The notes beneath the pieces are model-generated. The model saw nothing but the letters and a program-made list of their open reading frames with translations. It had not been told where the DNA came from and ran no database searches. From a bacterium TMED88 (GTDB lineage: Bacteria > Myxococcota_A > UBA9160 > UBA4427), in contig NHEP01000078.1 in NCBI GenBank assembly GCA_002171515.1, positions 1 through 57,459 on the forward strand: a stretch of DNA of 57,459 bases. Direction: 5' to 3'. The translations under genes and the position numbers were made by a program. The stretch's first letter is position 1; the number at the start of each line of letters is the position of its first letter. Positions 44,331-53,685 of the stretch are shown here, piece after piece.

Positions 44331-45653
44331 CTACTCGATGTATCCAAGGCCGCGAAGCTGCATGATGATCTCTTCTTCGGCCCCCGATGGGACGGCCTCA
44401 AGGCGATCAATCGAGCCGACGTCATGGGTGGCAACGAGCTTGAGTGGTGCGGACTTGAGGAATGCCACGCTCCGGCCGTCCATGTCGAGCGCTGGCGGAA
44501 TTCCGAGCCACGAAAGGATCGTGGGCGTGACGTCATAGATCGAAACTCCACCTTCGAAGCGCAGATGCGGCACACCGGGGCCGCGCGCAAAAAGCACGCC
44601 ATCGATCGCTTCCTCGCTGACGTGCGTCCCCGTGTTCTCTGCGATGCCCGGACGATGGGGCGACTCGAAGCCGTGGTCTGAAACGACCATCACGAGATCG
44701 TTCTTCCCGTAGCGATCGATCAGCTGTCCGAGCAGGGCATCGGTGTACTCGTAGTATTCGAACAGCGCCTCCCGCGCCATCCGGCGCTCGGCCTCTCCAT
44801 AGGGCCAGGCGTCCTCGTGACCCTCCCGGATCTCGAACCCGCCCCACAGCCGATGCGAGACACGATCGATGCCGGGCAGGAAGACCATAAGGAGGTCGGG
44901 CTGAAGCTGCTCATCGACGTCGATCGCCATCCTCATGATGGCGTCGTCCTCGGCAAAAACGTGGGAAAGGCGCTTGGGCTGCCAAAGAGGAGGCCAGACC
45001 GTCTCGTCAGCAAAGGGGTCCGCGAAGGCCGTGAGCGGACCTTCGCGCTCGATCAAGAGGCCAACCCGATTTTCCCAGCTGATGGGAAAGCAACAGGGGG
45101 TCGCGGCCTCGGGCGACTCGTCGGCCATTTGGGTTCGCTCGGCAACGGCTCGGGGGAGAACATGGTCCGACACCATCGCACCGTTGATTTTCTCGGGCGG
45201 ATACGTGTTCCACCAGTTGACCACGCCGACCTCGAGCCCTGCATCCGAGACGATGTTCCAGAGCGCGTGAACTCGCCGATCCGTACTGTCGAAAAGCCGT
45301 AGCCCCGTTCCCGATGCACGCTGGGTCACAAAGAACTCGATACCGTGCTTTTCCGGGCTCTTACCGGTTGCGATCGAGTTCCAGATGCGCGGTGAGAAAA
45401 GCGGCCCCTCAGAGCGAAGTGGCCCAAAGACGCCAGCTTTCGCGAGACGCGAGAAGTTGGGCAGCGCGCCGCGAGCCATGAGGTAATCCACGAGACGCGG
45501 CGACACGCCATCCAGTCCAACTAGCACGACCCGTCCTCGCTCCGGGGAATCGCGCTCGCACCCGAAAGAGAAAAGCACGACACACAGAAGCCCGGCCAGC
45601 AGCATCAGCGACTGGCGAGTGTGAGGACGGGGCTGGAGTCGATTCACTCGCAT
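44331..45653 (-). CDS. Lipoprotein of the alkaline phosphatase / type I phosphodiesterase superfamily
   Basis: 440 residues. A signal peptide with lipobox FSFGC anchors it in the envelope. VVLVGLDGVSPRLVDYLM gives the metal-binding Asp and nearby nucleophile region, SIATGKSPEKHGI follows, and VVSDHGFESPHRPG and ENTGTHVSEEAIDG give the DHG and H metal ligands of the superfamily. It probably hydrolyses or transfers phospho groups outside the cytoplasm (nucleotide pyrophosphatase or phosphoethanolamine type). The substrate is not predictable. It ends about 35 bases from the acyltransferase stop, converging. Confidence 0.8.
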   Translation of the reverse strand: MRVNRLQPRPHTRQSLMLLAGLLCVVLFSFGCERDSPERGRVVLVGLDGVSPRLVDYLMARGALPNFSRLAKAGVFGPLRSEGPLFSPRIWNSIATGKSPEKHGIEFFVTQRASGTGLRLFDSTDRRVHALWNIVSDAGLEVGVVNWWNTYPPEKINGAMVSDHVLPRAVAERTQMADESPEAATPCCFPISWENRVGLLIEREGPLTAFADPFADETVWPPLWQPKRLSHVFAEDDAIMRMAIDVDEQLQPDLLMVFLPGIDRVSHRLWGGFEIREGHEDAWPYGEAERRMAREALFEYYEYTDALLGQLIDRYGKNDLVMVVSDHGFESPHRPGIAENTGTHVSEEAIDGVLFARGPGVPHLRFEGGVSIYDVTPTILSWLGIPPALDMDGRSVAFLKSAPLKLVATHDVGSIDRLEAVPSGAEEEIIMQLRGLGYIE

Positions 45654-45780
45654 CGGCAACAGGATATATGCACGCTCCAAGCAGTTCAAGAAGACAAGCA
45701 GTCGGCGACCGATGACGCGGCAGCCGGACAGGACGCGCCCCGCGCAGAAGGGCTCGCGGACCAGCCCGCGCCTTGAAGCA

Positions 45781-46179
45781 GGCCGATTCGCTGACGAAGA
45801 GATGGGACTGAGCGGCGTAGATGTCTCTCAACACCTTCTCGAGCGGATGCCCCGACATCAAAGCCCTTCTCCCGGCATAGCGGATCAGATCCGTGGTCAC
45901 TTCCAGCGCTTCGGTGTTGCAATAGGCCGCGGGGGCAGCTTGGTCCGCTGCACTCGCAAAGAGCCGCTGCGAGGCGTTCACTATTAGGGGTCGTGCAGCC
46001 TTAATTCTGAGCTCTGCTTTCTCGGGCGACGCCTCAAAAACCTGGCGATCCGCAATGCTTTGAGCGCCTACATGGCCCCGACGCTTGGCCTTCGCTGTAT
46101 CGATCACTGCTTCCAATGCGGTTCGTGCAAGGTCAACAGCGTAGACTCCGTGCTCGTAGGCCGCGGAGCCGAATTCCAT
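45781..46179 (-). pseudogene. 5'-truncated acyl-CoA dehydrogenase (C-terminal domain only)
   Basis: The minus-strand frame gives YAVDLARTALEAVID, then ADRQVFEASPEKAELRIKAAR, ALEVTTDLIRYAGRRAL and LEKVLRDIYAAQSHLFVSES. This is the helical C-terminal flavin-binding domain of acyl-CoA dehydrogenase type 2. The N-terminal two thirds are absent; the similarity ends at about 46179, exactly where a truncated Lnt-like frame begins on the other strand. The C-terminal end also runs into unrelated sequence. Confidence 0.65.
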
Positions 46180-46704
46180 AAGACAGCCCTGAGTGGTTGG
46201 GGTGAGCCGCTGGCTCGATGGGCATTTGAAGGCCCCTCCCGCTTACCCCAAGTAGAGGAGGCTCAATTCGCCGGACCGCTGCGCGCCGACTTCGTTGTCA
46301 CGGCCATCCTTTGCTACGAGGCGCTTTTCCCCGGACTCGTTTCGGAACGCACAAGCAAGGACAGCCTCGCGATTGTGAACCTCTCGGACGACAGCTGGAT
46401 CCCTGGAAATGTCGCAGATTCGCAGCTCCTTGCGGCCTCTGCCTTCCGAGCAATCGAACAAAGACTCACTCTGATTCGTGTTTCTCATGGCGGTTTGAGC
46501 GTTGTTCTCGATCCTTTTGGAATCGAGGTCGCTTCTCTCCCTCCGAATCAGTTCGCACACATGATCGTGAGCGTGTCGAAGAGTCCGCCGCCCACGCTTT
46601 TTGAAAAGGTTGCGATACTCGCGATTCCGGTCTCGGTCGGCCTTGTAGTCTGGACACCCTTCAAATGGCGACGACGGCGACCGGCCTCCGAACTCAGCCA
46701 ATGA
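46171..46704 (+). pseudogene. 5'-truncated apolipoprotein N-acyltransferase-like fragment
   Basis: The plus-strand frame shows the C-terminal part of the nitrilase-fold Lnt domain: FVVTAILCYEALFPGLV with the catalytic Cys, then LAIVNLSDDSWIPGN, LLAASAFRAIEQRLTLIRVSHGGL and a closing transmembrane helix (VAILAIPVSVGLVVW) with a basic tail. The seven N-terminal membrane helices and the catalytic Glu/Lys half are missing. It begins at the same point as the acyl-CoA dehydrogenase remnant facing the other way. Confidence 0.65.
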
Positions 46705-46770
46705 CCTGCAGCGCGTCGGCGCGACTGTCAGTCAGTCCGAAATCGTCTACAGGGCTACCGTTTGCAGGCT

Positions 46771-46852
46771 GGGCATAGGACATTCAAACTGGCTTATGAC
46801 ACAACGTTCGAGCCTGGGCGTTATGCCAGGAAGCAGGTTAAATGCCCTATTG
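46771..46852 (-). repeat. Dispersed palindromic repeat, copy F (inverted, longer arm)
   Basis: The only copy in the opposite orientation. On the plus strand it reads GGGCATAGGACATTCAAAC at the left and GGTTAAATGCCCTATTG at the right, around CACAACGTTC and GGGCGTTATG. Relative to the other copies it has 12 extra bases (CCAGGAAGCAGG) in one arm, which makes the two arms nearly equal and the whole element an extended imperfect palindrome. Confidence 0.75.
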
Positions 46853-47111
46853 TTCGCACTGAGTACAAGGCTTACGATATTCCCGTGGGTCGCAACGGGC
46901 ACACCTGGCGCTGGACACGTGATCCGGCGCCTATTCGGCTCACTGTCGCGAATGGCGAAGCGATCTTCGCGAATGGAGAAACGACGGGAGCACGTCCAGG
47001 TCAGATGCCCCGCCTCATGGCCCTGTAACTGTCCTCGCTTCATTCATCAGCCGAAAGGGGTGGCGCCAGAACTCCGGACGATCAAAAGACAAACCAAGAA
47101 GGAAACCTCCC

Positions 47112-48275
47112 ATGCTGACTCGACAACTTGCATTCGCCGGGCTGCTGCTTGTTCTCAATCTCACTCTATCCGTAGGGGCCAGTTCCGCCCGCTCCCTCGC
47201 CCACCGAACTCCGGCCGTCTTCGTTCAAACGAACAAGGCCCTGGGGAATACCATTCAGGTTTTTGCGCGAGCCGCGGATGGCACGCTGAATTGGGCCGGG
47301 GAATACGAGACCGGTGGGCTGGGCGGTTCCACCGCCGAGACGCCTGGCGACACGCTGGCCTCACAAGGCTCTCTCACCTACCAAGACGGGTTTCTATTTT
47401 CAGTCAATGCTGGTAGCAATACGCTGACCCTCTTTCAGGTAAACGGCACGGAACTTGATCGTCTACAAATCGTTCCGACGGGTGGGCTTTTTCCCGTAAG
47501 TGTCGCGGTCCGCGAAGGCCTAGTCTACGTCCTGAACGCCGGGGGCGACGGAACCGTGCAAGGCTATCGCTTTCAACACGGGCACCTGACCCCAATCAAC
47601 AACGCAGGCTTAGCCCCCTGCCCTGACGTATCGGGGCGCTCCCTCGATCTCAGTAACACCAACCCTCCCCTCTACTCGAGTGCACCGGGGCAGGTTGGAA
47701 TCAGCCCCAATGGACGCTTCGTCATTGTCACGACTAAAAGCAACGATGCTCTCTACACCTATCGAATTCGTCAGGGCGGACGACTGGCACCCGGACCCGT
47801 GATCAGTCCCAGCTCAGTATCATCACCGGTCGGGTTCACTTTCGGTCGCCGTGGCAGTGTCTTGGTCTCAGAAGGTGGCGGCGGTGCGGTCACCCGCTAC
47901 CGACTCCATCCAGACGGATCGCTCACGCCCACAAGCCCTTCGGTTCCCAACGGCCAAATCGCCACCTGCTGGATCCAGAAGGTGGGTCGATACTTCTTCG
48001 TTTCCAATGCCGGGAGCTCGACCATCAGTACCTATCGCGAAGGCCCGCGAGGACAACTACATCTCGTTTACGCCATCGCGGCGGACACCGACGGAGGCGG
48101 TACAATCGACCTTGCAGCCAGCGGAGGTTACCTCTATGTCCAGAATGCGTTGATCGGCACCGTCGACGGCTATGCAGTTGAAAAGGATGGCTCGCTCACC
48201 CTCGTCACCACCATCACCGGGCTGCCGGCCTTCCCCGACAGCGGAGGCATGGAAGGAATCGCCGCCTCCTACTGA
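47112..48275 (+). CDS. Secreted lactonase-family seven-bladed beta-propeller protein
   Basis: 387 residues behind AAGGAAAC. A signal peptide (LAFAGLLLVLNLTLSVGASS) is followed by repeated blades such as FLFSVNAGSNTLTLFQVNG, VYVLNAGGDGTVQGYRFQ and YFFVSNAGSSTISTYR. This is the pattern of 6-phosphogluconolactonase-like YVTN propellers. Exported members are common, and many lack proven lactonase activity, so binding or adhesion is equally possible. It stands alone downstream of repeat copy F. Confidence 0.8.
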   Translation: MLTRQLAFAGLLLVLNLTLSVGASSARSLAHRTPAVFVQTNKALGNTIQVFARAADGTLNWAGEYETGGLGGSTAETPGDTLASQGSLTYQDGFLFSVNAGSNTLTLFQVNGTELDRLQIVPTGGLFPVSVAVREGLVYVLNAGGDGTVQGYRFQHGHLTPINNAGLAPCPDVSGRSLDLSNTNPPLYSSAPGQVGISPNGRFVIVTTKSNDALYTYRIRQGGRLAPGPVISPSSVSSPVGFTFGRRGSVLVSEGGGGAVTRYRLHPDGSLTPTSPSVPNGQIATCWIQKVGRYFFVSNAGSSTISTYREGPRGQLHLVYAIAADTDGGGTIDLAASGGYLYVQNALIGTVDGYAVEKDGSLTLVTTITGLPAFPDSGGMEGIAASY

Positions 48276-48344
48276 AGCCCAAGTCGTCATGACTCAAAGA
48301 AAATTAGGGACCGACTCAAACTGGCGACTCGAAAGCTTCTTCCA

Positions 48345-48506
48345 TCATGCCCTCGGTCGGGACCTTAGCGCTTGGCGGGGGCCCATCGACCACACGAGGC
48401 CACCCGCCACAGCCACCCACATCACGGCCAGATTGGGGCGCGTCATCCAGTCAAGCAGAATCAGGCCGGCACCGATCAAAATTTTCCGCAGGATGCGCGG
48501 GTGCAC
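48345..48506 (-). CDS. Possible small two-helix membrane protein
   Basis: A 53-residue frame starting at GTG 48506: MHPRILRKILIGAGLILLDW, then LAVMWVAVAGGLVWSMG and a basic tail. Two hydrophobic helices with positive ends look like a real small membrane protein. It follows the giant glycosyltransferase by about 45 bases on the same strand. No ribosome site is visible, so the call is tentative. Confidence 0.35.
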   Translation of the reverse strand: MHPRILRKILIGAGLILLDWMTRPNLAVMWVAVAGGLVWSMGPRQALRSRPRA

Positions 48507-48550
48507 GTCATCGAACAGGGAGGAGAGGCTGGCTCCGCTTCCCGGGTTGC

Positions 48551-51500
48551 CTAGCCCTTCTTGGGAAGAACCCAGATCCAGGGAACGCCCCCTACGGGCA
48601 CACCCATCCGATCGTCCACCTCGTACCACAAGATCGGTTCCACCCCGCTCCATCGTTCGAGCAATCGCGGAAAATCGCTCCCGAAATCCCAGGTGAGAAG
48701 TGCGCCTTCGGCAATGGGATTCCCGTGGTAGACGGGTTCCAGCAAATGGGAAACCTCCCCGGTTTCTGGATCCTGGGAGGCCCGAGGTCGCGAAGTCTCC
48801 CACCCACCCAGGCAAGTGGTAAAGATCACGGCTCCACCCGGCCGTACGCAGCGGTACATCTCGCGCACAACATGGTCGGGCCGGAAGACATGCTCCATGA
48901 CCTCAAGGGCGACGACGAAGTCAAACTTCTCGTCCGGGAAAGTCATGTTCTCGAGGTCTTCATTGCGGAACTTCCCCACGTCGGCACCGAGGGGTTTGTC
49001 CTCGTAATACTGCGAGGCGCTGTAGTCCTTGCTCGCCCGCTCCAGAAGTTCGTTGCATGGGCTGCTTTCGTGCAGACTTCGCGATCGCCAATCGGGGTAG
49101 AGCGTGCCCATCACGTGGTGAACCGCGCGATCCCTGGGCAGGGAGTCACAGAACTGACATCGGTACGAGTTGAACCAGTCGTCGCCGGTATCAAAGGAAC
49201 GGTAGACCGTGGGCCGGGCGCAGATGGGACAAAAACCGGGGCCCTGGAGCGTGGGTCCGTCGGCCAAGCCGCCCACTTCGCGGCGCAAGTTCAGCATGGC
49301 AGAGGTTTCACGCGACTCTTCCTGCCCTTCGATGAAGAGCGTCGCGTAGCGGTCCGCGATCTCCCCCATTTCGAACTCGGCCGACTTGCGCCAAGCCAGC
49401 CGCGAAGCCCAGGAAACCGCGGCCGGGTCACCTGCGAACCGTTCCACCAGCCCCGCCACCTCGTCCACGGGGATTCGCCAATCGTCGAGGGCAAAAACGG
49501 CGCCTGCGACCTCTCCGTCCCCCGCAGCGAGCATCTGCTTCACGTCGCCCACGTCGCTGGCGATCACGGGGCGGCTGGCGAAAAGCGCCTCGACGATGGT
49601 CAAGGGAAAGGTTTCAGCGCGGTAGATCGAGGGCAGGAACGCCATGTCGGCCACCGAGTAATAGTCCAGTGGATTCGGGCGGAAGCCAAGAAGATGAACG
49701 TGATCCGGGAGCTGTACTTTTTCCAGGCGATCATATTCTTCGCCGGCACCCACGAGCAGCAGGTGAATGTCTTGGCCGCTTCGATCTCGTGCCAAGGCCA
49801 CCACCTCGATCGCCTCGCTCCATCCCTTCTCCACCATGGCGCGGCTGATAAGGCAAAGCACGAACGCATCCTCAGGAACGCCGAGTTCTTCGCGAGCGAC
49901 AGGTGAAATCGCAATTCGCTCCATGCCGTTGGGCAGCTTCGAGAAACGATCCTGTGCGAATCGGTCAAACTTCTTGAAGGGCAGGAGGTTCTTGTCCGCG
50001 CCGTAGACCCAATGGTCCGTTGTCGCATCGACCTTAGCCAGGCAGGCCGAAAGCTCTTTACGCGTGAGCGTATCCAGCAACCCGTGGGTCACCGCCACGT
50101 GGCGGGGCCGCGGGCCTTCCCTGAAAGCGTCGGAGAAGAGGTTCTGCAGGCTCAAGTGGTGCGAGTTGAAGACATCAATCCCGAAATCGCGCACGTACCG
50201 TCGGAGAGTATCCTCGTCATCACAGGAGACCACTGCGATCCCACTGTCCAGGAATTGGCGGACGTCGGGATTGCGGTCCGCTCGCCGGAATTCCAAGACC
50301 GTGACGCCGAAACCCTTCTTGTAGAGCGCGTTCGCCAGGCGGATGGGCAACACCTCGCCGCCCCCGCTGCTGAAGGAATAGAGGCCCACCATGATGGAGA
50401 GTTCAGGATCGAGCCTAGCCGAGCGAATGCGCTCCAGGTCGTAGAAGTCTTCGAAGGCCCGAGATCTTAGATCCTCCGCGGCCTGCTGCCCCCAGAAAGT
50501 ACGAACGCGGTCAGCATGAAGTTCCAGCGTGGACTCCGGCACCCTGCTCACTCTTGCCGCAGCCTCGGCGACGATTTCATGCTCCCGGTAATAGGCGGCC
50601 TCGCTGTAGGTTTTCGTCGAGGCGTTGCCCCCGTGAAACCGGTAGTAGTTGCGGGTTTCCGGATTAAACGAGACCTTGCCGTTCCGCATGAGGTGCAGGT
50701 AGAAGACCCAGTCGCCACAAATCTCGAGCTCGAGCCAACTCGGGTCCTGTAACAAGGGCAAGTTCGCCGGGTTTCGGAAAACGCATCCGCTGGTGTTGGG
50801 CACGAGGTTGAGCACCCCGAAGGCCCGCTCCGCTTCCCTGAAACCGGTGGCCGTATGACTCTGCTGCCAACGGGATGCTCCTACGGGGGCGAGGTAATGC
50901 TCGTACGCGAAGTCATTGAGTGCTCTTCCCCGTTCGTCAACGAACGAGACATCGCTGTACGCAAGAGTCACCGCTTCATCGCGAAAGAAACCCACCAGTT
51001 TTTCGAGGAAATCCAGGTCGCAGAAGTCATCACTTTCGGCAATCCAGACCAGGTCGCCAGTGGCGAGTTCGATCCCCCTGGCCCATTGTCGAAATACGTT
51101 CCCGCTATTGGTCTCGTTGCACAGCAACCGGGTATTTTCCGAATAGGTGTCGCGGTACTGGCGCAGGATATTCTGGCTGTCGTCCTCGGAGCAGTCGTCG
51201 AGCAGGATTACCTCGACGTTCTGATAGGTCTGGGCATAGACGCTGTCGAGCCGCTGGGGCAGGTACCCGGCATGGTTGAAGTTGGGCACGATCACGCTGA
51301 CCTTCGGAGAAAATTCTCCTTCTGCCCTGGTGAATTCTTCGCCCGGTAATTCCAGGCCGGTCCCGGAGGTGTGCAACTCGCGAACATCGCGGGCAGACCG
51401 CCCTTCATGAATTCCATGCCTCAGGTAGTGGACAAAGGGGTTCGATCCGCTGACCCTCACGTCCTCGTTGGCGCACAGGTAGAACCGGGGGTCGAACACC

Positions 51501-52081
51501 GTTGCGGGATGCCGACCTTCGTAGACTCCACACCAGACGAAATGACGAATCGGATGAGTCATGGCCTTCGAGACGGCCCCCAGCGGGCTGAACCGGCTCT
51601 TCCGGTAACGCCACCAGAAGCTCTTCCGAGCCGCCTCTAGGACGTCGGGATTTCTGCCCCAATACCATTCGGGACTGAATCGGTGGCTCTTCTTGATCCA
51701 CCACGCTTCGCGCCAACGACGCAACTGCCCCGCCACGTTCCAGCGCGAAACCGGGGGGGTGAACAGTTTCCACTCGGAGAAGAGATCGGGCGCCTGGCTC
51801 GGCGCACGGCCCTCGCGATAACCGAATCGAAGGTAGTGAACGAAGGGATTCACTCCGGCCTCCTCGACATCCGGATTGGCACGAAGGTAGAAGTCGACAT
51901 CGAACCCATGGCGAGGGTTACGTCTCTCTGCCGCGCCATAGCTCAAGAAATGCCCGAGGGGCCGGCGCCTCCACTTCTTGCTCTCGGCGACATCCGGGTA
52001 GGCTGAGCAGTAGAGTGCACCGTCGAACTGGGCGAATCGCCCGATGGTCCATCGGTCCCTGATTTTCGTTAGCCAGTTCAT
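48551..52081 (-). CDS. Multidomain surface-glycan enzyme: GT2 + GT4 + zinc-knuckle methyltransferase
   Basis: About 1176 residues from MNWLTKIRDRWTIGRF; an ATG at 52159 is an alternative start. Residues about 20-235 hold three copies of a YLxxNPDVxxxGxNPFxHYL-type repeat found beside bacterial glycosyltransferases. A GT2 domain (260-490) starts KVSVIVPNFNHAGYL with LLDDCSEDDS and IAESDD. A GT4 domain (560-920) has FSSGGGEVLPIRLANALY and AETFPLTIVEALFASRPV. Then come a CPIC/CQFC zinc knuckle (951-978) and a methyltransferase (VALEVMEHVFRPDHV). One protein could add two sugars and methylate the product, perhaps capping a chain. Confidence 0.85.
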   Translation of the reverse strand: MNWLTKIRDRWTIGRFAQFDGALYCSAYPDVAESKKWRRRPLGHFLSYGAAERRNPRHGFDVDFYLRANPDVEEAGVNPFVHYLRFGYREGRAPSQAPDLFSEWKLFTPPVSRWNVAGQLRRWREAWWIKKSHRFSPEWYWGRNPDVLEAARKSFWWRYRKSRFSPLGAVSKAMTHPIRHFVWCGVYEGRHPATVFDPRFYLCANEDVRVSGSNPFVHYLRHGIHEGRSARDVRELHTSGTGLELPGEEFTRAEGEFSPKVSVIVPNFNHAGYLPQRLDSVYAQTYQNVEVILLDDCSEDDSQNILRQYRDTYSENTRLLCNETNSGNVFRQWARGIELATGDLVWIAESDDFCDLDFLEKLVGFFRDEAVTLAYSDVSFVDERGRALNDFAYEHYLAPVGASRWQQSHTATGFREAERAFGVLNLVPNTSGCVFRNPANLPLLQDPSWLELEICGDWVFYLHLMRNGKVSFNPETRNYYRFHGGNASTKTYSEAAYYREHEIVAEAAARVSRVPESTLELHADRVRTFWGQQAAEDLRSRAFEDFYDLERIRSARLDPELSIMVGLYSFSSGGGEVLPIRLANALYKKGFGVTVLEFRRADRNPDVRQFLDSGIAVVSCDDEDTLRRYVRDFGIDVFNSHHLSLQNLFSDAFREGPRPRHVAVTHGLLDTLTRKELSACLAKVDATTDHWVYGADKNLLPFKKFDRFAQDRFSKLPNGMERIAISPVAREELGVPEDAFVLCLISRAMVEKGWSEAIEVVALARDRSGQDIHLLLVGAGEEYDRLEKVQLPDHVHLLGFRPNPLDYYSVADMAFLPSIYRAETFPLTIVEALFASRPVIASDVGDVKQMLAAGDGEVAGAVFALDDWRIPVDEVAGLVERFAGDPAAVSWASRLAWRKSAEFEMGEIADRYATLFIEGQEESRETSAMLNLRREVGGLADGPTLQGPGFCPICARPTVYRSFDTGDDWFNSYRCQFCDSLPRDRAVHHVMGTLYPDWRSRSLHESSPCNELLERASKDYSASQYYEDKPLGADVGKFRNEDLENMTFPDEKFDFVVALEVMEHVFRPDHVVREMYRCVRPGGAVIFTTCLGGWETSRPRASQDPETGEVSHLLEPVYHGNPIAEGALLTWDFGSDFPRLLERWSGVEPILWYEVDDRMGVPVGGVPWIWVLPKKG

Positions 52082-52874
52082 CACTCGGGAACCCGGTGGG
52101 AGTGCAGAGGTGGATGGGCCGACCCGTTTATCTCGCTGCTCTGGGCCGAATCCGAGCATAGGAGAAACGGGCCGAGATTTCAGAGGAGCCTACCTCGGAC
52201 CGGAGAGAACACCGCATTCTCTGGTCTGCCTCCGGATAACCCGAATATCGCAGAGCAGACTGAACCCGATCAAGAAAGCGCAAGGAGAGCAGGGACGGGC
52301 AGCGAAACCGAAGAATTCCAGGCATCCGAAGCTGAATTCATGAGGTGAAGCCGCGTCAGGCCAGTGCAGGGGGGGCTGGGCCGATACCCCGTCGTCAACA
52401 GACCAAACAATGCTCCAATCGGCGCCAAAACAAACCAAGGCGATCGGATCGGGGCAAGCAATCTTCCAGCGCTCTTTTCGACTTCTATATTGCTCTTCGA
52501 GCTAAAGAGGAGCGCCGCAACTTAAACCGCAAGCTGATCAGCTTACGCCGTAGAGGGTCCAGCTCTCCCGTCCTGATTTCAGCTTCCTTTTTTCGATCCG
52601 CGCGTCCTCAGCCCCCTCCGATTCGGCCCTCTCAAGCAACTGGGATTCATCCGCAGCTGAGCCATCACAGAAGCCGATCGGACGGGAATTATTCGGCTGA
52701 TTGAGCTGGACTTTGAAGTCTCCGCGATCCCATCGTGTCTGGGTCTCGTTCGAATGCGGGTAAATCATTCAGACAGTCTACACAAGAGACATACCCCTGC
52801 TGGCAACGGACTGATCAGACCGGTTTTTATCCGATTTACGTTACTCTCACGGATCCCACTCCTGAGGATTACGA
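52082..52874. other. Intergenic stretch, no gene recognised
   Basis: About 790 bases upstream of two divergent genes. A minus-strand frame at 52538-52768 is open but lacks a ribosome site and known relatives. No repeat copy or RNA gene was seen. Confidence 0.4.
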
Positions 52875-53471
52875 ATGATGGTTCGAGTTCACCAACAGCT
52901 TCTTCTTCTATCGTGTGCCTTCGGCTGCTTGGCGTTGGCTTGCGCCAACCCGATTCGAACGAGCTTCGACCTTGACCCCACGGCTGATTTTAGTCAATTC
53001 CGCACTTTTGCCTGGGTGGGACCTGCGCCCTTGGCCCGGGCCAAGCAGGGCACGGGAGCCCAAAGCTTTGTCAGCGCCCTCGATGACCAAAGGCTCAGGC
53101 GAGCGGTGGATCGCGATCTTCAAGCCAAGGGGTACACCCTCGTCCAAAATGCGGATGAGGCCGATCTTGCTGTCGCGTATAGCGTGGGGTCTGAAGAAAA
53201 GGTTCGGGTACATCAGACTCCGACATCGATCACAACCCATCCCTTTCCCCGCCGCTATCGCTACGGCGGTTGGTATACGGGTTCGAGCGTCAGCGTTCAG
53301 CAATACACCCAGGGCACTCTGAGCATTGAAGTCTATGACCAAAAAACAGAGCAGGCAGTGTGGGTTGGCTGGGCCTCGAAACGCTTGTCTCGAAGTGACG
53401 ACTCTCAGAGGTTGATCAACGAAGCTGTTTCCAAGATTTTGGTCAAATTCCCCAGGGCTTCGGGCAGCTGA
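52875..53471 (+). CDS. DUF4136 lipoprotein
   Basis: 198 residues behind GAGGATT. The signal peptide ends at the lipobox LALAC. FDLDPTADFSQFRTFAWVGP and RLRRAVDRDLQAKGYTLV, then ADLAVAYSVGSEEKV, and the later GTLSIEVYDQKTEQAVWVGWA are the DUF4136 pattern, as is the tail LINEAVSKILVKFP. These are outer-membrane or periplasmic lipoproteins of unknown function. The half-copy of the dispersed repeat starts 20 bases after its stop. Confidence 0.88.
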   Translation: MMVRVHQQLLLLSCAFGCLALACANPIRTSFDLDPTADFSQFRTFAWVGPAPLARAKQGTGAQSFVSALDDQRLRRAVDRDLQAKGYTLVQNADEADLAVAYSVGSEEKVRVHQTPTSITTHPFPRRYRYGGWYTGSSVSVQQYTQGTLSIEVYDQKTEQAVWVGWASKRLSRSDDSQRLINEAVSKILVKFPRASGS

Positions 53472-53491
53472 TCCGTCTCGCTTGCGGTCTT

Positions 53492-53531
53492 ACCCGGACG
53501 CTGTGCCAGAGCCCAGCTTGTATGTCCTATG
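53492..53531 (+). repeat. Dispersed palindromic repeat, copy G (right half only)
   Basis: Only the right half is present: ACCCGGACGCTGTGCCAGAG, then CCCAGCTTGTATGTCCTAT. The left arm is missing, so it is a decayed or truncated copy. It marks the last sighting of the repeat before the acyl-CoA gene block. Confidence 0.65.
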
Positions 53532-53685
53532 CGCTTCGCCGACTCACCACCCGCCCCAGCGCTCACCGCGCCTGCGCCCTTCGGTTCCATCCCCTACCCC
53601 ACCTGCTCTTGCTCGTTCTCTCTGCGCGCACGCGCCGACTGAATGCTCAAAGGTTGCGGACGTCCGGGGCGGTGTCTGGGAGAAA

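Noticed and set aside
52538..52768. 76-residue minus-strand frame in the long gap before the DUF4136 gene
   Set aside because: No ribosome site, no recognisable motif and an unremarkable length for chance in this composition.
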